Source: CAYZJK01 sp964479125 (lineage in GTDB: Bacteria > Patescibacteriota > Saccharimonadia > Saccharimonadales > Saccharimonadaceae). Taken from it: a stretch of DNA of 14,996 bases. The first letter of the stretch is position 1, and the number at the start of each line of letters is the position of its first letter. Position numbers and translations under genes: made by a program. Below are positions 11,996 through 14,996 of the stretch, piece after piece. The stretch covers positions 1 to 14,996 of the forward strand of contig CAYZJK010000023.1 of assembly GCA_964479125.1 (NCBI GenBank). Reading direction: 5' to 3'. The notes under the pieces were generated by a model that was not told the DNA's origin, ran no database searches, and saw nothing but the letters and a program-made list of their open reading frames with translations.

Positions 11996-13683
11996 TACTT
12001 ACGCTTTCTTTGATACCACTTCTTCTTATCACCACTACTTCTACTCTTACTAACTTGGGTAGCTGTATACTTCTCAGTCACATCGAATTTATCTAGATAT
12101 AATCCAAACATCAATCGAGTTTGAGCATTTAGGGCTGAAAGTGCATTATAACCGATAGCTGTCACGGGCATGAGCACCCATTGTAGAAGCATAAAAATGT
12201 TTCGATGTCGCTTATACCTAGCTGGTCGCCTAGGCAGCATCTTGAATGACACAAAGATTGTAATCATCAAACCTATCATCGCAATCGTCTGCACACTGCT
12301 AACTACGTTTGGTAGTTGATGAGCAGAAACACTCTGGGCAGCATCAGGATTAATCAGCAGTGGAATCCACCCACCCACTGCAATAATAATCGCTATCGTA
12401 GCATTGGTTACGTGGCCAACTAGAAGATCATTAAACTTTACAAACCCATCAACAAATGGAACATTTCGATTCTTTCCAAATATTCTATCGGCTACATACG
12501 GTACGTCTGATGCACCATAAGACCACCGCCTTAGCTGTATAAACTGAGCTTTCAGAGTCTTTAAGTATGTCTCCCCCAGTACAGCATCCTGATATATAGG
12601 GGTGTAAACAGGTAATACATCATAATCCCCATCGAAATGGAAGTAGCTCCGCCAATACTGGTGGCCATCCTCTACAATCGTTCGAGTACTCCAAAAGTCC
12701 ATTTCAATTAAAGCTGTCAGTGGCTGAGAGTGAGAAGCAAAGTTACGCAGCTTATCTGCTCTAGACGAACTAATAATATTCCAGAAAGAGTTACCGGTTG
12801 CAACAACACGCATTGGAGCTGGTACATCCCAGATATTATTTAAGAATAGCGATATTGGCTGATAGGCTAACTTCTGTCGATTCGGTCGCATAACATATTC
12901 ATACGATACGTAATCAAAGTAAGCTGGATGCGGTCGATTATCACAGTCTAGAGTAGTAATAATATACCTATCAGTGTCCTCACCGCGATCTTGAAGTACC
13001 TTTCCGATATACTTACCAGCGTAGGTAATGTTTCCACCCTTGCCAATCACCTCACCAGGAAGGTCTTTCGGGTGCATCACCTTATGGAACTCTTTAAACT
13101 TATCACCATACCTAGATTCAAGCGTGTCGACAGTCTTCTTAATTGCCTCTCCACCCCTCTCCTCGTAGGCAAACACAATCGTAAGATTATCCTTATTAAT
13201 AGTTGTATCAATTAATGACTGTATGGTTGGCTCAATCACCTCAATCGCTTCGTTGTAAGCCGCCACTATGACTACGTGCTCGACACTCTTTGGGTCTAGA
13301 TAAGGACCTTTACCATCCGCATCTAGAATCTCTTTAAGATACTTTAGATGAACACCCTCTCTGAATAGACCGGTTGGGTTCTCTTTAATTCTGTCCATGG
13401 CTTCGGCAGGATTATGTAAATCCATAAACCTTTGATGCCAGTCGACCTTATCAGCTGCGGTCATCCTTCGATAGCCTCTGATCGTGTGACGAGCAATATT
13501 TAACGCCTTAATAAGCATCGAAAATATGACTAGTAATACATACACTCCGGCAATGAACGGATCGATAATAGATAGTGCGATTGGTGCAAGTAGGATTAGA
13601 TATGAAACAGCACCTGGAAATATTTCAAAAAACCGATAGAATCGTGACTTTTCTTTACCTACCGGAATCTCGATTGATTTCAT
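11995..13683 (-). CDS. Family 2 processive glycosyltransferase (polysaccharide synthase-like)
   Basis: A 562-residue membrane enzyme. Two helices lie at the N-terminus (about 26-60), a cytosolic GT-A domain follows, and three or so helices are at the C-terminus (about 420-445, 461-483, 495-520), with a basic tail ending KKWYQRKRK. Catalytic marks are AAYNEA (141-146), the DxD in TTLDCDNRPH (D246, D248), VEDGH (E338-D339, acceptor-side acid), and QLRRW (383-387). The D, DxD, (T)ED and QxxRW set is that of cellulose/hyaluronan/chitin synthase-like enzymes that extend a sugar chain and may export it. The product is unknown; a surface polysaccharide is likely. The ATG lies 16 nt after the stop of a small membrane-protein gene, with AAAGG upstream, so the two form an operon. 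Confidence 0.9.
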   Translation of the reverse strand: MKSIEIPVGKEKSRFYRFFEIFPGAVSYLILLAPIALSIIDPFIAGVYVLLVIFSMLIKALNIARHTIRGYRRMTAADKVDWHQRFMDLHNPAEAMDRIKENPTGLFREGVHLKYLKEILDADGKGPYLDPKSVEHVVIVAAYNEAIEVIEPTIQSLIDTTINKDNLTIVFAYEERGGEAIKKTVDTLESRYGDKFKEFHKVMHPKDLPGEVIGKGGNITYAGKYIGKVLQDRGEDTDRYIITTLDCDNRPHPAYFDYVSYEYVMRPNRQKLAYQPISLFLNNIWDVPAPMRVVATGNSFWNIISSSRADKLRNFASHSQPLTALIEMDFWSTRTIVEDGHQYWRSYFHFDGDYDVLPVYTPIYQDAVLGETYLKTLKAQFIQLRRWSYGASDVPYVADRIFGKNRNVPFVDGFVKFNDLLVGHVTNATIAIIIAVGGWIPLLINPDAAQSVSAHQLPNVVSSVQTIAMIGLMITIFVSFKMLPRRPARYKRHRNIFMLLQWVLMPVTAIGYNALSALNAQTRLMFGLYLDKFDVTEKYTATQVSKSRSSGDKKKWYQRKRK

Positions 13684-13699
13684 ATATTGCCTTTCAGAT

Positions 13700-14077
13700 T
13701 TAAGACAGGGCCGCTATTGAAACAATCCTGTATAGAAGTGATCCCGCTAACACTAGAATAACTATAGTGGTTAATACATATACGATAGCGAAATTACGCC
13801 CCTTTTCAACGAACAACTTAACAGCCACCGCTATATTGCAGATAGTTGTCAGGATTGCGAATAAAACAAAGGTAATAAGTGTCACCCAAGACCCTCGATA
13901 AAAATGAGCTTCACCATACGCTGTATATTGAATGCTCACCTGAAGGTCACTAGGTTTAATACCTATAGATATAATTATGCTAAATAAAGTAGCAACAACA
14001 ATCAAAGCCACTATAGAGCTTAGAAACACCTTGTCGAAAAGAACCTGCTTAGTTAATAGTTTTAAGTTATCGTACAT
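13700..14077 (-). CDS. Small membrane protein, three transmembrane helices, partner of the glycosyltransferase
   Basis: A 125-residue protein with three clear hydrophobic helices at about 18-40, 64-88 and 97-118. A polar segment of about 23 residues between the first two (SDLQVSIQYTAYGEAHFYRG) is probably exposed outside the cell. No family is recognised. The gene directly precedes the glycosyltransferase on the same strand, so it may be an accessory subunit of the polysaccharide synthase or of export. The ATG at 14077 has no Shine-Dalgarno, and TATATT (14089-14084) lies 6 nt upstream, again compatible with a leaderless transcript. A second TATAAT at 14183-14178 could give a leader of about 95 nt. 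Confidence 0.8.
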   Translation of the reverse strand: MYDNLKLLTKQVLFDKVFLSSIVALIVVATLFSIIISIGIKPSDLQVSIQYTAYGEAHFYRGSWVTLITFVLFAILTTICNIAVAVKLFVEKGRNFAIVYVLTTIVILVLAGSLLYRIVSIAALS

Positions 14078-14083
14078 AGAATA

Positions 14084-14089
14084 AATATA
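14084..14089 (-). promoter_or_regulatory. -10 box close to the start of the small membrane protein
   Basis: TATATT (5/6) on the minus strand, then 6 nt, then ATG at 14077. No clear -35. A competing promoter candidate lies further up: TTGACA at 14202-14197 and TATAAT at 14183-14178, but their 13-nt spacer is too short for a normal sigma-70 site. Confidence 0.45.
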
Positions 14090-14228
14090 GAGCTACAACA
14101 CGTTTAATTAAGTCATGTGTCTAGCATCCAGATTAGGCTATTTAACAATCGCCTACCTTTCAAGCTCTTATACGCCAATTATAACATAGTATACGGTGTC
14201 AATTTAGTCATGTTAGATAACAAGGCTA

Positions 14229-14257
14229 TTGCGGTATTCAGAAATTTTTGCTAATAT
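14229..14257 (+). promoter_or_regulatory. Promoter of tRNA-Asp
   Basis: TTGCGG (14229-14234), a 17-nt spacer and TAATAT (14252-14257). The predicted start near 14264 is about 8 nt before the mature tRNA. Confidence 0.6.
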
Positions 14258-14271
14258 TTTAAGAGTTCTAT

Positions 14272-14349
14272 GCGCCCGTAGTGAAGTTGGCCTATCACGC
14301 CTCCCTGTCACGGAGGAGATCGCCGGTTCGAATCCGGTCGGGCGCGCCA
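14272..14349 (+). tRNA. tRNA-Asp(GTC)
   Basis: A full cloverleaf of 78 nt. The acceptor is GCGCCCG/CGGGCGC with discriminator G and encoded CCA, the D stem GTGA/TCAC, the anticodon stem CCTCC/GGAGG with loop CTGTCAC (anticodon GTC), and the T stem GCCGG/CCGGT with loop TTCGAAT. The G discriminator is the aspartate identity base. Confidence 0.97.
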
Positions 14350-14359
14350 AGTTTATAAG

Positions 14360-14381
14360 CACACAGATATGTGTGTTTTTT
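14360..14381 (+). terminator. Intrinsic terminator of tRNA-Asp
   Basis: CACACA (14360-14365), loop GATA, TGTGTG (14370-14375), then TTTTTT. The stem is AT/GC alternating and short but has a full T-run. Confidence 0.82.
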
Positions 14382-14431
14382 GTTTTCCTTTACTATGGTA
14401 AGATAAGCTTAAGCGCAGTTAAAACAAAAAA

Positions 14432-14996
14432 ATGAAAAAAATAAACAAATACTTATACTGCTTAAGCCTACTCACACTGGCGGTTAGTGCCATTCTACCC
14501 GCCAACTTCGCACATGCTAGCTCCACTAGATTATATATAGAAGCACCAACAGACGTTAAGGTCGGAGAAAAATTTACCGTCAAAGTTCTTGCTAGCTCTG
14601 GTCCTGGTGGCGGCAATCGCTCTCGAGTTGATTTAGTGTACCCATCCGATATGGTTAGTGTTGTATCGACCAATACCAACAACTCTGTGTTCGGAGGCAG
14701 CAGCTTTCCCAATGATCAGTTTAATAATACACATGGACGCATAACCCACCTAGCCTATCCGATTCCAGCCCCACAAGGCCAATCGTTGTTAATTTTTTCA
14801 GCTGTATTCAGTACAAAAAAGACAGGTGCTGTAAATTTCTCATTCTCAGCAGACTCTGTTGTGAATGACTCAATACCTGAAAAACCTACTAGAGCAATCA
14901 ATATCGTTGCAAAGTCTTGTCCAGCCGGACAAACGGGCACTCCACCAAATTGCTCACAACCCAACAGTCCGACACCTTCTGACCCTCAGCCGAACA
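14432..14996 (+). CDS. Secreted cohesin-like domain protein, 3' end off window
   Basis: An open frame of 188 codons runs to the right edge. It starts MKKINKYLYCLSLLTLAVSA with a basic start and hydrophobic core, and ends the signal peptide around NFAHAS (cleavage after residue 29 or so). Residues 32-160 read as a beta-rich cohesin-like module: APTDVKVGEKFTVKVLASSG, VDLVYPSDMVSVVS, then LIFSAVFSTKKTGAVNFSF. A proline/serine/threonine-rich linker follows, with two cysteines (CPAGQTGTPPNC), consistent with a cell-surface protein. The rest is missing, so a membrane anchor or further domains cannot be judged. There is no Shine-Dalgarno; an A-rich run precedes the ATG. The function may be adhesion or scaffolding. 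The cohesin call rests on pattern only. Confidence 0.75.
   Translation, partial: MKKINKYLYCLSLLTLAVSAILPANFAHASSTRLYIEAPTDVKVGEKFTVKVLASSGPGGGNRSRVDLVYPSDMVSVVSTNTNNSVFGGSSFPNDQFNNTHGRITHLAYPIPAPQGQSLLIFSAVFSTKKTGAVNFSFSADSVVNDSIPEKPTRAINIVAKSCPAGQTGTPPNCSQPNSPTPSDPQPN

Noticed and set aside
1..14996. CRISPR array, insertion sequence or prophage
   Set aside because: No regularly spaced repeats, no transposase, integrase or phage genes, and no target-site duplications were found.
1..14996. UGA read as glycine or tryptophan
   Set aside because: No conserved gene contains an in-frame TGA; tryptophan is TGG, and the standard code gives full-length proteins.

Overview
This is a compact, AT-rich bacterial window. 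Its character suggests the candidate phyla radiation (Patescibacteria), most likely Candidatus Saccharibacteria (TM7). That placement is inferred from gene content: a VirD4/TraG-type ATPase, a threonyl-tRNA synthetase with no TGS domain, a degenerate MBL-fold protein paired with a winged-helix protein, and a cohesin-like exported protein. It does not rest on a marker phylogeny. The standard genetic code fits every gene read. All 12 visible stop codons are TAG (7) or TAA (5), with no TGA.

Layout. (1) 1-2418, minus strand: a large VirD4/TraG/DUF87-type ATPase, cut by the left edge, preceded by a small membrane-protein start. They are separated by a 100-N assembly gap. (2) 2419-4570: about 2.15 kb without a convincing protein gene, but rich in RNA signals. 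It holds a minus-strand structured region under a strong TTGACA promoter, a candidate plus-strand small RNA, and a clear tmRNA gene (ssrA, minus). The small RNA and the tmRNA share one two-way terminator. (3) 4571-5617, plus: infC-rpmI-rplT, in which infC most likely starts at AUU. (4) 5629-6821: a two-way terminator, RNase P RNA (rnpB, minus), a candidate previously undescribed ~138-nt structured RNA (minus), and an M50 site-2-type protease (minus). (5) 6987-7208: rpmB (plus). (6) 7284-11279, minus: MBL-fold protein, winged-helix protein, miaA and thrS. (7) 11374-11981, plus: tRNA-Val(GAC) and nrdR. (8) 11995-14077, minus: a family-2 processive glycosyltransferase and a three-helix membrane protein. 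(9) 14272-14996, plus: tRNA-Asp(GTC) and the start of a secreted cohesin-like protein cut by the right edge.

The window is mainly a translation and RNA-processing neighbourhood: initiation factor, ribosomal proteins, tRNA modification and charging, tRNAs, RNase P and tmRNA. Surface functions (T4SS-type ATPase, polysaccharide synthase, secreted protein) sit at the edges. Several convergent transcript pairs share one symmetrical terminator. At least four minus-strand genes have a TATAAT-like -10 box only 6-8 nt before the start codon and no Shine-Dalgarno, which points to leaderless mRNAs. The best novelty candidates are the structured RNA at 6020-6157, the structured minus-strand region at 2437-2754, and the small RNA at 3670-3771.
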